Of a DNA stretch of 64,000 nucleotides, positions 43,600 through 52,612 are shown one piece after another (position 1 is the first letter of the stretch; every line of letters starts with the position of its first letter). This stretch comes from an uncultured Spartobacteria bacterium (lineage in GTDB: Bacteria; Verrucomicrobiota; Verrucomicrobiia; Chthoniobacterales; Terrimicrobiaceae): assembly GCA_937919825.1 (NCBI GenBank), contig CALFPA010000133.1, positions 1-64,000 on the forward strand. Reading direction: 5' to 3'. The notes beneath the pieces were generated by a model, which saw nothing but the letters and a program-made list of their open reading frames with translations, made no database searches and was not told the origin of the DNA. The position numbers were made by a program, and so were the translations under genes.

Positions 43600-46526
43600 G
43601 GCCGATTTGGTTTCAATAATGGCAGGCTGAAGGTGATTTTCGTTCCGGCGCCCGGCGTGCTGTTGATCGTGCATGTGCCGCCGATTTCCTTCAGCCGCGC
43701 TTGCATATTCACCAATCCATTTCCTGACGAGTCTGTGGAGGTGGGATCGAAGCTGCAACCATTGTCGGCAATGGCGATCACGAGCGCGCCGGCGGCGATG
43801 GAGATTTGCAGAGTGATCAACGCGGGGCGGCCATGGCGGACGGCATTTCGGAAGGCTTCGCGCGTGGCGAGATAGAGTGTGAGGCGAGATTTTGAGGAGA
43901 GGTGGAGTGGCGGGATGTCGTCCGGAATTTCCACGCGGAGGCGGATGCCGGAGTCGGCGAGGTAATTCTCGGCGAAGCGCTGGAGATAGTCGGCGAGGTG
44001 GGGGAGGTAGTCGCGTTCAGGGTTCACCGCCCAGACGATTTCGTTGAGCCGGCGAAGGCTCTCGGTGGATGTCTGCTGAAGGGCTTGGGCCATGCTGCGG
44101 ACGGCCTCGTGCGTGCTGCCAATCTTTTCGCCCAGCATGGAAATGTGGCTGAGCCCCGAACCAATCTCGTCGTGCAGGTCGCGGGCGATGCGGGCCCGCT
44201 CCTCGTGGCGGGCCTTGGATAGCTCGAGGGCGTTGTTTGAGCGGAGCCAATCAAAGTATTTCCAAACCCCAAATCCGAGGCTGGCGGCAAGCAAGACCAA
44301 TAGTGCCCAAAACCAAGCCTGGCGCTGCGCCGGCAGGGGGAGGTTCAACTCCACCAACTGGGTCGTTCCGAAGGCGCGGTTGCGGATATCGATTCGCCAG
44401 GCGTTCTCTCCAGCGGATTCGATGCCGGTGATTTCGCATCCGGTGGCGGAGGAGGGGAGGGGTCGGATTTTGCTGTAAACAAAAAGGCTCCCTGACGAGG
44501 CCCCGGCATCCGTGAGTTCAATCGCCATGCCAGAATCGAGGGCGGTGACATTTTTGATCTCCGCCGCGCCACAGTAGATATGGAAATTCGAGCCGATCAG
44601 AATCGGTTTCTTCAAATCGTGCGGCAACTCGGTGAAGACGAGATGCTCCGAAGCCGTGGCGGCGAGGAAGCGGGTGGTGTAGCTCTCCTCTGCCACGCCG
44701 AGGTAGGCATTGTCCCAAAAGGACCACACGGCGTAGCGCGCTCCGGACTGCCCGCCGATTTCGGCGAAATCAAGGGATACAGTGTCCTCCCATTCACTGG
44801 GATTCCACAGCAAGGCGACAGTCCACGACCCCCAAGGGCGGGCAACCCGGCCGACGAGTCGGGGCCACTCGGTGGAGGTGCCGAGGTCGAGGATTTCCGT
44901 CTCCTCGCGCGCCGGCGGTTGGAGGATTTCGAAATTGCGGATGTAGGATTGGAACTTCGGAAGAAACCAGTGGTCGGCCGTGAATGCGTTCCCACAGGAA
45001 AGGCCCACCATGCTCAGCCAGGTGCGGGTGATGGGCCATCCGCCAGCCAAGGGGCTGACATCGCGCAACTCCGTGGCGAGGATAGACACATCATTGTCCA
45101 CGGCATACCAGCGCCGGTTGAGCGGGAAGGCCCAGAGGGAGTCCTTGATGACATCGCGGAGTCCCTGGCGTTCGATGTTCGGCCCCGACCGGGTGGAGTC
45201 CATAAATCCGAGCCCCGCCCGCTTCGATCGAATCATGCAGGAGAGCAAATAAGTCGATTCGCCTGCAGCGGAGCGGATCGCCTCGAAATGCTTCCGGTGC
45301 CTCTCAAAGAGGGTGAGGTTTTGGCCGTCGGGCTTGGCCTCGGCAAAATGATAGACGAGTTTCAGGAACCGGAAGCCCTTGTCTGCTGCGGCTTGGATCG
45401 CACGGAGGTTTTCCTCAGAGGGATTCAAGTCGTTGTTCAGAGACAACCGAATGCCTGGAGTGGACTGGATCGCGGAGATGCGTTCGACAAAACGCGGCAG
45501 TTGTTTGGCGATTTCCTCAGGGGTTTGGCCCAATGACTCGAGCGAACGGTCCAGCACGATGGCTTGCGGCCGCAGGCGACCCCGCGAGGCGCGGACGAAA
45601 TCGATCGCCGCAAAAACATCTTTTTCCGTGCTGCGGAATTCCGAGAAGACATCCATCCAACCATCGAGGGCGCCCAGTGAGGTGCGTGCCCCGTGGGTTC
45701 GGGCGACCCACTCCACCCAGCGGCGCTTGGCCTCCCGGGGCGGCTCGAAAAACAAGCCGAGCTGTTGCCCCCAGCGAACCTCCCTAGGTGGGAGCTCCGC
45801 GGGGAACATTTCAGATTCGACAAAAAAATTGTCGCAGGAAACCTCGCCCTGGACGAAAGCGACTGGCTTGCCGACCGGGCCGATGAAAACCCCGACTCCC
45901 TCCCTTCGATAAATCCCGAACTCCTCCCGCACTGGGATGGTTTTTTCGAGTTCGGCGAATGTTTTCGTGAGGACGCCTGGATTCTGCGCCGTGAGAATCC
46001 AATCCTGCAAACTCCCCGCACCCGCCCACGGAGTGCCGATCGGGGCGTTATTTTTTTTGGGACGATCGATCATCCGCAGTTGAATCAGGGTGACGCTGCG
46101 ATCCCCAAGGTTGCGAATTCCCGCGTTGATCAGCAGGCAGGGCGTTTCCTCGAAGCGATCGATCCTCAGCATGAGGTCGATGCCGAGTTCCTCGAAACGG
46201 ACGGTGGAGATCTCCGCTTGGGTCTTGCCATAGGGAACGGTCCGGTCGGCAAAGGCTTCGGCTCCCACAGGGCGGCCTTCCCGCGAATCAAGGAAATGCC
46301 GCTGCCCGTCGATTTCGATTTCGGCACCGAAATGCATGTCCCCCATTTCCAAACCCGCCGCTTGAATCCAGAAAGATCGCCCCTCGGCGCGCATCTCGAA
46401 GCCGACCTCCGCGCCCGAGCCAGCGGCGCGGAATACCGCCAAGAGCGTGGCCAGACAAAAAACGAAACACCTCGCTCGGGTCGAAGCGTGCACAAAAAAA
46501 CGCCCCGCTCCATAGGCAGGATTCAT
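43596..46526 (-). CDS. Sensor histidine kinase with a degenerate GH36-like periplasmic sensor
   Basis: 976 residues from ATG 46526. Signal-like segment (CFVFCLATLLAVFRAAGSGA), then about 690 periplasmic residues, one TM helix (about 734-754) and a NarX-type kinase: HisKA_3 with H785 in ARDLHDEIGSG and a HATPase (FRNAVRHGRP; DNGCSFDP; GNGLVNMQARL). The periplasmic part aligns by eye with the GH36 module encoded next door: IRSAAGESTYLLSC against VREAAGPDVFLLGC, and MDSTRSGPN against LDAMRVGPD. The nucleophile position reads V391 (FLKLVYHF) and the acid/base reads N450, so catalysis should be lost while sugar binding may remain. It probably senses galactosides and signals to the coupled response regulator. 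Confidence 0.85.
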   Translation of the reverse strand: MNPAYGAGRFFVHASTRARCFVFCLATLLAVFRAAGSGAEVGFEMRAEGRSFWIQAAGLEMGDMHFGAEIEIDGQRHFLDSREGRPVGAEAFADRTVPYGKTQAEISTVRFEELGIDLMLRIDRFEETPCLLINAGIRNLGDRSVTLIQLRMIDRPKKNNAPIGTPWAGAGSLQDWILTAQNPGVLTKTFAELEKTIPVREEFGIYRREGVGVFIGPVGKPVAFVQGEVSCDNFFVESEMFPAELPPREVRWGQQLGLFFEPPREAKRRWVEWVARTHGARTSLGALDGWMDVFSEFRSTEKDVFAAIDFVRASRGRLRPQAIVLDRSLESLGQTPEEIAKQLPRFVERISAIQSTPGIRLSLNNDLNPSEENLRAIQAAADKGFRFLKLVYHFAEAKPDGQNLTLFERHRKHFEAIRSAAGESTYLLSCMIRSKRAGLGFMDSTRSGPNIERQGLRDVIKDSLWAFPLNRRWYAVDNDVSILATELRDVSPLAGGWPITRTWLSMVGLSCGNAFTADHWFLPKFQSYIRNFEILQPPAREETEILDLGTSTEWPRLVGRVARPWGSWTVALLWNPSEWEDTVSLDFAEIGGQSGARYAVWSFWDNAYLGVAEESYTTRFLAATASEHLVFTELPHDLKKPILIGSNFHIYCGAAEIKNVTALDSGMAIELTDAGASSGSLFVYSKIRPLPSSATGCEITGIESAGENAWRIDIRNRAFGTTQLVELNLPLPAQRQAWFWALLVLLAASLGFGVWKYFDWLRSNNALELSKARHEERARIARDLHDEIGSGLSHISMLGEKIGSTHEAVRSMAQALQQTSTESLRRLNEIVWAVNPERDYLPHLADYLQRFAENYLADSGIRLRVEIPDDIPPLHLSSKSRLTLYLATREAFRNAVRHGRPALITLQISIAAGALVIAIADNGCSFDPTSTDSSGNGLVNMQARLKEIGGTCTINSTPGAGTKITFSLPLLKPNRP

Positions 46527-46630
46527 GAGCTCGGGTTGGTGGTTCGGCACAACCCGAGGATAGTTTTTCCGGGAAATTGGGCGATGATAATTGCCAATCA
46601 ACGCGTCCTCCCGCGACGACTGGCGACGCC

Positions 46631-47527
46631 TTACCAAAAAATCCTAGGGGCGATGTCCGGAGGGAGGGGATTGGGGGGCGGGGCTTCTTGTTTGAGCAAG
46701 GATCGCCTCGTTTCCGTGGGGGATTTTCCGTAAACTCGGGAGAAGCAGCGGGTGAAATAGAGGGGATTTTCGAAGCCGCATCGGTCCGCGATTTCCTTGA
46801 TCGCCAGACTGGATCGTCCGAGCAGGGCCATGGCGAGTTGGAGCTTGAGGAGGCGAAATGTCTCCATGGGCGCATGCCCCAGGGCGGATTGAAAAAGGCG
46901 GCAGAGGTGTTTTTCCGTCACGCCGGCGCGCTTGGAAACCTCCCCGAGTTGCAGGGCGTGATGCGGATTCGTTTCGAGAATCGACCTCATGAAATTCAAC
47001 GACGCGTGGACTTGCTCGGGCAGGCGGTGGGCCACACTCAGCCCCTCCTCGCCGGGAGGTTTCAGCAGAATTCCCAAGAGGCACTCCATGAAAAGACTCT
47101 CCTCGGGCTTGGCGCTCAGGATCGGCCAAGCCGTTTCCCCATGCGAGGCGATGCGGCCGATCAAATGGCGCAACATCGGAGCAATCACGGGGTCGGGATT
47201 TTCGATAAGAACCGGCCAGTTCTCGAGCGCGGGCCAGTCGCGGGGAAGGCTCTCGATGTCGAAATGCACATAGGCATGCCGCGTGGGAGATTTTGCATCC
47301 CAAGTGTAGGCTTCCTGAAAACCGGGGCGTGCGAGAATGAAACTGCCGGGCGGTGCCTGCCACGCCTCGTCGCCCAATTGGTAGCTGGCCGTTCCCTCGA
47401 TCATCAAAACCAACTCGAAATCCTCGAGGACGCGCGGCGGCAGTTTGTCCCCGGGCCGGTAATGAACCACCGAGCCGTAGATATACTGGAGGGCCAACCG
47501 ATCGGATGCGCGAATTGGAGATGACAT
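46631..47527 (-). CDS. AraC-family transcriptional regulator
   Basis: 298 residues from ATG 47527. The N-terminal cupin (about 15-110; YQLGDEAWQAPPGSFILARPGF) is the sensor of AraC-type sugar regulators. Two helix-turn-helix motifs at the C terminus are clear (LGEVSKRAGVTEKHLCRLF; AIKEIADRCGFENPLYFTRCF, then GKSPTE). Located 104 bp upstream of the sensor kinase on the same strand and divergent from the desaturase operon, so it may control either. The upstream 26 bp at 47541-47566 are nearly palindromic around AACTTCGCAAGTT. Confidence 0.92.
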   Translation of the reverse strand: MSSPIRASDRLALQYIYGSVVHYRPGDKLPPRVLEDFELVLMIEGTASYQLGDEAWQAPPGSFILARPGFQEAYTWDAKSPTRHAYVHFDIESLPRDWPALENWPVLIENPDPVIAPMLRHLIGRIASHGETAWPILSAKPEESLFMECLLGILLKPPGEEGLSVAHRLPEQVHASLNFMRSILETNPHHALQLGEVSKRAGVTEKHLCRLFQSALGHAPMETFRLLKLQLAMALLGRSSLAIKEIADRCGFENPLYFTRCFSRVYGKSPTETRRSLLKQEAPPPNPLPPDIAPRIFW

Positions 47528-47540
47528 AGAAAAGCGAGGA

Positions 47541-47566
47541 CGCTTTAAACTTCGCAAGTTATAGCG
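47541..47566. promoter_or_regulatory. Imperfect palindrome in the AraC-desaturase divergent region
   Basis: Centre AACTT-CGC-AAGTT (47548-47560), flanked by CGCT on the left and AGCG on the right. It lies 14-39 bp upstream of the AraC start, where a site for autoregulation or divergent control would be expected. The binding protein is not known. Confidence 0.45.
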
Positions 47567-47731
47567 TTCCGGGCCGAGTGGAATGCGAATTTTGTGCATA
47601 TTTACCCAACTCCTGTCCATTGGCAAAAGGCGACGAATGTTTATCGTGGTTCCTGTCTGCGGAGGGTTGGGTCATTGCTCAAATCCTTCCGGCCATTTCC
47701 AAAACCCAGAAACTCCACCCAAAAAACCACC

Positions 47732-50011
47732 ATGAGCGACAACCATGCCACTGCCACGCTAACGCGTCCGCCCAAGAGCCTCGACTACAGCCTCACCGGA
47801 GAAAATTCCACGAAGGCGATCGAACGCGGCCTCGCCGAGGCCGATTGGTATCAAAGCCCCGTGCCGCGCGCCGAGATGCGCAAGCTCCTCGAACGCCGCG
47901 ACGGCCCGGCCATTCGCGACACGATTTTGTGGTTCGCTCTTCTGGGCCTGACGGGGTGGGGGACTTTCGCGCTGTGGGGGACCTGGTGGGTGGTGCTGCC
48001 CTACGCGGCTTACGCGGTGCTTTACGCCACGGCGTCCGATTCCCGTTGGCACGAGGCCGGGCACGGAACGGCCTTCCGCACAGATTGGCTGAATAATTTC
48101 CTCTATGAAGTCGCCTCGTTCATGGTTCTGCGAGAATCCGTGGTCTGGCGTTGGAGCCACACCCGGCATCACAGCGACACGATCATCGTCGGCCGCGATC
48201 CGGAAATTCAAATTCCCCGCCCGCCAAAGCTCCGGGAGCTTTTTTTCGGCCTTTTCGCCATCGGGGTTTATCGGGGTTATCTTCCCGGGTTGCTTCGCCA
48301 TGCCGCTGGCAAAATTTCCGCCGAGGAGCGGACCTACATCCCCGAGACGGAATTTTCAAAAATCACGCGCAACGCCCGCATCATCGTGGCGATCTACGCG
48401 GCGACGATTGCCCTAGCCGTCGCCATTCATAGCTGGGTGCCCATTTTCCTGATCATCCTGCCGCACTTTTTCGGCACTTGGTTGATGATCGTGCACAACA
48501 CCTGCCAGCACGCGGGTCTCGCCGAGAATGTCCTCGACCACCGCTTGAACTGCCGCACCGTTTACATGAACCCGATCAGCCGGTTTATCTACTGGAACAT
48601 GAACTACCATGTGGAGCACCACATGTTCCCGCTCGTGCCGTTCCATTCCCTTTACAAGCTCCATGCGCTCGTCAAGGACGACTGCCCGCCGCCCTATCCT
48701 TCGATTCTATCGGCCTGGCGCGAGATTTTGCCGACCATCATTCGCCAGAAAAAAGACCCGACCTATCATGTGAAGCGCGTCCTCCCGCCGCCGAAAGAGC
48801 GCGCCGTGGAGGGCCTCGTCTCGGGCGATGCCAAGCCGGATGCCGAAGGCTGGGTGGAGGTTTGCGCCCAGGCCGATCTCGGCAAGGAGGATGTCCTTCG
48901 TTTCGACCATGGCCGAAAAACCTTTGCCCTCATCCGCGATGCGGCGGGCAGCCTTTACGCAACCGATGGCATTTGCACCCACGGCAACAACCACCTCGCC
49001 GAAGGCCTCGTAAAAGGCGGCATCATCGAGTGCCCGAAGCACAATGGCCGCTTCAACCTCGCCGACGGCTCGCCCGCCCGCGCGCCGATCTGCCGCGGCC
49101 TCGCCACTTATCCGATCGAAGTCCGCAACAATCGAATTTACCTCAATATCAATAAGCCCGGCGGCGCCGGTGCGCGGGAACAAAAAAGCCGCACCCTGCG
49201 TGTCGTGAGCTCGGCCAATGTCTCGACCTTCATTCGCGAGATCGTGCTCGAACCGGTGGATGGCCCGCTTTCCTACGAGCCCGGCGATTACTTGCAATTC
49301 GCCATCCCCGCCTACGGCGAGATCGCCTGCCGCAGCTTCGATATCCCTGAGCCCTACGCCTCAGTCTGGCGTCAGCACGGAATCTTCGACCTCGTGGCGA
49401 AAAACCCCGATGGCGCGAAGCGCAATAACTACTCGATCGCCAGCCACGCGGGCGAAGGCACGATCCGCCTCAATGTGCGCCTCGCCACGCCGCCTCCCGG
49501 CCAGGAATGCCCCACCGGCACCGGCTCCAGTCACATGTGGGCGCTCAAACCGGGCGACACCGTGGATGCCATCGGGCCGTTCGGTGATTTCCACATCAAG
49601 CCGACGCGCAAGGAAATGGTCTACATCGGCGGCGGCGCGGGCATGGCCCCGTTGCGCGCCCACCTCACGCACCTGCTCGAAGTCGAAAAATCCGCCCGCC
49701 GGGTTTCCTTCTGGTATGGCGCCCGCTCGCGTCAGGAATTGTTCTACACCGATCTCTTCGAGGAACTCGCCGCGAAGCATCCGAACTTCACCTTCGAAAC
49801 CGCCCTCTCGGCTCCTCTCGACGAGGACGGCTGGTCCGGCCACACCGGCTTTATCCATGAGGTCGTTCTCGCCAAAGCCCTCGAAAATCATGCAAACATC
49901 GGCGGCGTCGAATTCTACCTCTGCGGACCGCCGATGATGATCAAGGCCTGCACGAAAATGCTCGCCGACCTCGGCGTTCCACCCGCGCACATCGCCTACG
50001 ACGAATTCTAA
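47732..50011 (+). CDS. Membrane fatty-acid-desaturase-like oxygenase fused to Rieske ferredoxin and NqrF-like reductase
   Basis: 759 residues. Part 1 (about 1-370) is a membrane di-iron desaturase/hydroxylase with four or more helices and three histidine boxes: HEAGH (107-111), HTRHH (143-147), HVEHH (293-297). Part 2 (about 375-475) is a Rieske domain with the [2Fe-2S] ligands C415/H417 and C434/H437. Part 3 (about 485-759) is a ferredoxin-reductase-type module with the flavin motif NYSIAS, nucleotide loop GGGAGMAPLR (from 633) and C-terminal YLCGPPMMIKACTKML, closest in pattern to NqrF. One chain therefore holds NAD(P)H oxidation, electron relay and O2-dependent oxidation. The lipid or other substrate is unknown. 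Confidence 0.9.
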   Translation: MSDNHATATLTRPPKSLDYSLTGENSTKAIERGLAEADWYQSPVPRAEMRKLLERRDGPAIRDTILWFALLGLTGWGTFALWGTWWVVLPYAAYAVLYATASDSRWHEAGHGTAFRTDWLNNFLYEVASFMVLRESVVWRWSHTRHHSDTIIVGRDPEIQIPRPPKLRELFFGLFAIGVYRGYLPGLLRHAAGKISAEERTYIPETEFSKITRNARIIVAIYAATIALAVAIHSWVPIFLIILPHFFGTWLMIVHNTCQHAGLAENVLDHRLNCRTVYMNPISRFIYWNMNYHVEHHMFPLVPFHSLYKLHALVKDDCPPPYPSILSAWREILPTIIRQKKDPTYHVKRVLPPPKERAVEGLVSGDAKPDAEGWVEVCAQADLGKEDVLRFDHGRKTFALIRDAAGSLYATDGICTHGNNHLAEGLVKGGIIECPKHNGRFNLADGSPARAPICRGLATYPIEVRNNRIYLNINKPGGAGAREQKSRTLRVVSSANVSTFIREIVLEPVDGPLSYEPGDYLQFAIPAYGEIACRSFDIPEPYASVWRQHGIFDLVAKNPDGAKRNNYSIASHAGEGTIRLNVRLATPPPGQECPTGTGSSHMWALKPGDTVDAIGPFGDFHIKPTRKEMVYIGGGAGMAPLRAHLTHLLEVEKSARRVSFWYGARSRQELFYTDLFEELAAKHPNFTFETALSAPLDEDGWSGHTGFIHEVVLAKALENHANIGGVEFYLCGPPMMIKACTKMLADLGVPPAHIAYDEF

Positions 50012-50021
50012 AAATCCTGAT

Positions 50022-50876
50022 ATGCCCACCGCACCCACTCTAAAAATCCACATCAACTACTGGTCGCTCCTCGACGAAGGCGATCCAACCACCGAGCAGG
50101 GCCTGCGCACTCATTTGTCGCTGGTCCGGGACGCCGGATTCCAAGGCTACTGCGGGACCTCTGACTTCCCGAAGATCAAGGAATTGATTCAGGAATACGG
50201 TTTGCGGTTCGGCGGGGCTTTTGACGCCGGCCGTGTCGAGCAATTCGCCCCCAAGATCGCCGCCCTCATGGCCATCGACAACGGCCCGATCAATTGCCAA
50301 CTCGCCGACCATGACACGCCAACCGACGAGGCGGTCGCCCTGACGATCGCCTTGATGGCGGAGGCAAAAAAACAGAACGCGCCAGTCCATCTCGAAGTCC
50401 ACCGCGACACCTGCACCGAGACCCCGGAAAAAGCCGTCGCCATCGTGGAGGGCGTCCTCAAGGCCACGGGCCAGCTGCCCCTCATCAACTACGATTTCTC
50501 GCACCCGGCCATCGTGAAGCACCTCCTGCCCGAGAACTACATCTCGCGCCTCTTTGACGAAACCAACATCCCCGTCTTCCAACAGTCCACCCTCTGGCAC
50601 ATGCGCCCCTTCAACGGGCACCATTGCATGATTCCGATCACCGACGGCAAAGGCAACTTCTCGCCCGAATACGAGGACTGCCGCCCGTTCATCCGCCAGG
50701 CCCTCAAGCACTGGCTGGCCGGCCCGCGCCCGACCAACGAACTCTGGGTCGTGCCCGAGCAAGGCACCACCATCGGCTACAACCTGAGTTGCTTCCCAAA
50801 TGTCTGGCAGGACACCATTGTCCTCGGCAACGACATCAAAAAAATCTGGAACGAACTGCTCGCCGAGCAGTCCTGA
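50022..50876 (+). CDS. Sugar phosphate isomerase/epimerase-like TIM-barrel protein
   Basis: 284 residues, 10 bp after the desaturase fusion, so clearly co-transcribed. The pattern (AGFQGYCGTSDFPKIKELIQEYGL in pieces, APVHLEVHRDTCTETPEKA, LPLINYDFSHPAIV, FQQSTLWHMRPFNGHHCMIP) matches the xylose-isomerase-like/AP-endonuclease-2 superfamily, with acidic and His residues that could bind a metal. There is no signal peptide. Proteins of this class isomerise, epimerise or cleave sugars. Pairing with an oxygenase suggests it handles the oxygenated product or its precursor, which is an inference. Confidence 0.8.
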   Translation: MPTAPTLKIHINYWSLLDEGDPTTEQGLRTHLSLVRDAGFQGYCGTSDFPKIKELIQEYGLRFGGAFDAGRVEQFAPKIAALMAIDNGPINCQLADHDTPTDEAVALTIALMAEAKKQNAPVHLEVHRDTCTETPEKAVAIVEGVLKATGQLPLINYDFSHPAIVKHLLPENYISRLFDETNIPVFQQSTLWHMRPFNGHHCMIPITDGKGNFSPEYEDCRPFIRQALKHWLAGPRPTNELWVVPEQGTTIGYNLSCFPNVWQDTIVLGNDIKKIWNELLAEQS

Positions 50877-50927
50877 TTTGCCCGCGAGACTTTCAACAAC
50901 GCGCTGGCTTTTTGGAACAATTCCGAG

Positions 50928-52112
50928 ATGAAGCCTTTGTCTCCCAGCGAAGCGGAGGAGCGGATTTTTTCGCTTCGAGGAACGGTGCCGTCCGTGAGTT
51001 GCGCGCTGGAGGCGGCGGCTGGAAAATTTTTGCGGCAGGACATCACCGTGGACCACGACCTTCCTCCGTTTGACCGAGTCATGATGGATGGGCTGGCGGT
51101 GCGCTCGAGCGGGTGCCGCCGGTTTTTGGTCCAGGGCGTAGCGCCTTCGGGCCAGCCGCAGATTGCCCTTCCTCCCGCCGAAGACGCGGCGATCGAAGTC
51201 ATGACCGGCGCGGTGCTGCCGGACGGAGCCGATGCGGTTCTGCCCTGCGAGTGGTATGACTTGCACGAAGGCGTGGCGGTTCTTCATCCCGGAAAGAAAA
51301 CGCGGGCGGGGGAGTTTATACATCGGCAAGGCTCGGATCACCGTGCGGGCGACGCGTTGCTCCGCTCGGGAGTGCGTCTCGGGCCAGTCGAAATTGGCAT
51401 CGCGGCGGCGTGTGGTTGTGCCGAAATTCAAGTGGCCGCTCCGCTGCGGATCGCGGTTCTCGGAACGGGTGACGAGTTGGTTCCGGTCGGGAAGGTTCCG
51501 GAGGCCGGCCAGATTCGCCGCTCCAATACGCACGCCCTCGCGGCGGCGCTGCAGTTGGCGGGGCATGGTCCAACTGCGACCCGATGCCTGCGTGATGATC
51601 CCGAGGATTTGCGGCAGGGGCTCACGGCGGTTTTGTCCGAGAACGATCTGGTGGTTCTCACCGGAGGTGTGTCCAAAGGGCGCTGGGATTTGGTGCCGGA
51701 AATTCTCGTCAGTCTCGGCGCGGCATCGATCCTTCAGGGCATCGCCCAACGCCCGGGAAAACCCATGGGAGTATGGCAAATGCCCGCTGGTCAGGTGGTG
51801 TTCGGGCTCCCCGGCAACCCGGTGTCGGCCCTTGTCTGCCTGCACCGCTATGTCCTTCCCGCGCTGTCGCACTGGAGCGGCGAGTCGACGGCGCCGCGGA
51901 CACGCCGGATTCTGCGCGGGGGATTCACCAAGCCGCCGGGGTTGACGCTTTTTCTGCCGGTCCGGGAAATGTCCAACGGCACGGTGGCTCCCGCTCCGGT
52001 CGCCAATTCGGGGGACTTCGCAGGTCTCACCGGTAGCGACGGCATCGTCGAGGTGGATGAAAGTTTTGCAGAGGGCGAGGCCGCTCCTTACTTTCCTTGG
52101 CTCGCGAAATGA
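50928..52112 (+). CDS. moeA: Molybdopterin molybdotransferase
   Basis: 394 residues, normal MoeA length. It inserts molybdate into adenylylated molybdopterin. Seen: LPPFDRVMMDGLAV, GTGDELV (the MoCF-like domain), the GGVSKGRWD loop, and GLPGNPVSALV, with the C-terminal domain following. It heads the plus-strand Moco operon; its stop overlaps moaC as ATGA. No mogA/moaB homologue is in the window, although MoeA needs adenylylated substrate. Confidence 0.95.
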   Translation: MKPLSPSEAEERIFSLRGTVPSVSCALEAAAGKFLRQDITVDHDLPPFDRVMMDGLAVRSSGCRRFLVQGVAPSGQPQIALPPAEDAAIEVMTGAVLPDGADAVLPCEWYDLHEGVAVLHPGKKTRAGEFIHRQGSDHRAGDALLRSGVRLGPVEIGIAAACGCAEIQVAAPLRIAVLGTGDELVPVGKVPEAGQIRRSNTHALAAALQLAGHGPTATRCLRDDPEDLRQGLTAVLSENDLVVLTGGVSKGRWDLVPEILVSLGAASILQGIAQRPGKPMGVWQMPAGQVVFGLPGNPVSALVCLHRYVLPALSHWSGESTAPRTRRILRGGFTKPPGLTLFLPVREMSNGTVAPAPVANSGDFAGLTGSDGIVEVDESFAEGEAAPYFPWLAK

Positions 52113-52612
52113 AACCGCCAAAAGAGGAACCCGCACCGAGCTGGACTCATCTGGATTCAAACAAGAATCCAGCCATGGTCGACATCTCGGGAAAACAACC
52201 CTCCGCCCGCACCGCCGTCGCCGAGGCCGAGGTTTGGCTGCCTCCGGAAATCGTCGCGCAAATGCAGGATGGTGACATCCGCTCGCCGAAAGGGCCTGTT
52301 TTTCACACCGCGATCATCGCGGGAACGATGGCCGCCAAGCAGACATCGAATCTCATCCCGTTCTGCCACGCGCTTCCGTTGGAAGGTTTGCGTATCACGA
52401 TTGATCCCCCGAAAAATGGAATTCTGAAAATCCAGGCGCTGGCAAAAACCAGCCACAAGACCGGCGTCGAGATGGAGGCTCTGACAGCAGCGAGTGTCGC
52501 CGCGCTGGCCGTTTACGACATGTGCAAGGCCTTCTCGCCCGCCATGGAAATCCGCCGCGTCCGCCTGCTCGAAAAGCGTGGCGGAAAGACCGACTACACC
52601 GCTGGCTTATGA
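52109..52612 (+). CDS. moaC: Cyclic pyranopterin monophosphate synthase
   Basis: 167 residues. It converts the MoaA product into cyclic pyranopterin monophosphate. Motifs: SARTAVAEAEVWL, GTMAAKQTSNLIPFCHALPL, the catalytic SHKTGVEMEALTAAS and YDMCKAF. The start ATG 52109 overlaps the moeA stop and its stop overlaps the next start, so the operon is fully coupled. The N terminus carries about 20 extra residues. Confidence 0.96.
   Translation: MKPPKEEPAPSWTHLDSNKNPAMVDISGKQPSARTAVAEAEVWLPPEIVAQMQDGDIRSPKGPVFHTAIIAGTMAAKQTSNLIPFCHALPLEGLRITIDPPKNGILKIQALAKTSHKTGVEMEALTAASVAALAVYDMCKAFSPAMEIRRVRLLEKRGGKTDYTAGL

Noticed and set aside
50040-52160. A 706-codon minus-strand frame opposite the isomerase-like gene and moeA.
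   Set aside because: Low-complexity, arginine-rich and motif-free sequence; moeA and the TIM-barrel gene on the plus strand have clear family motifs.
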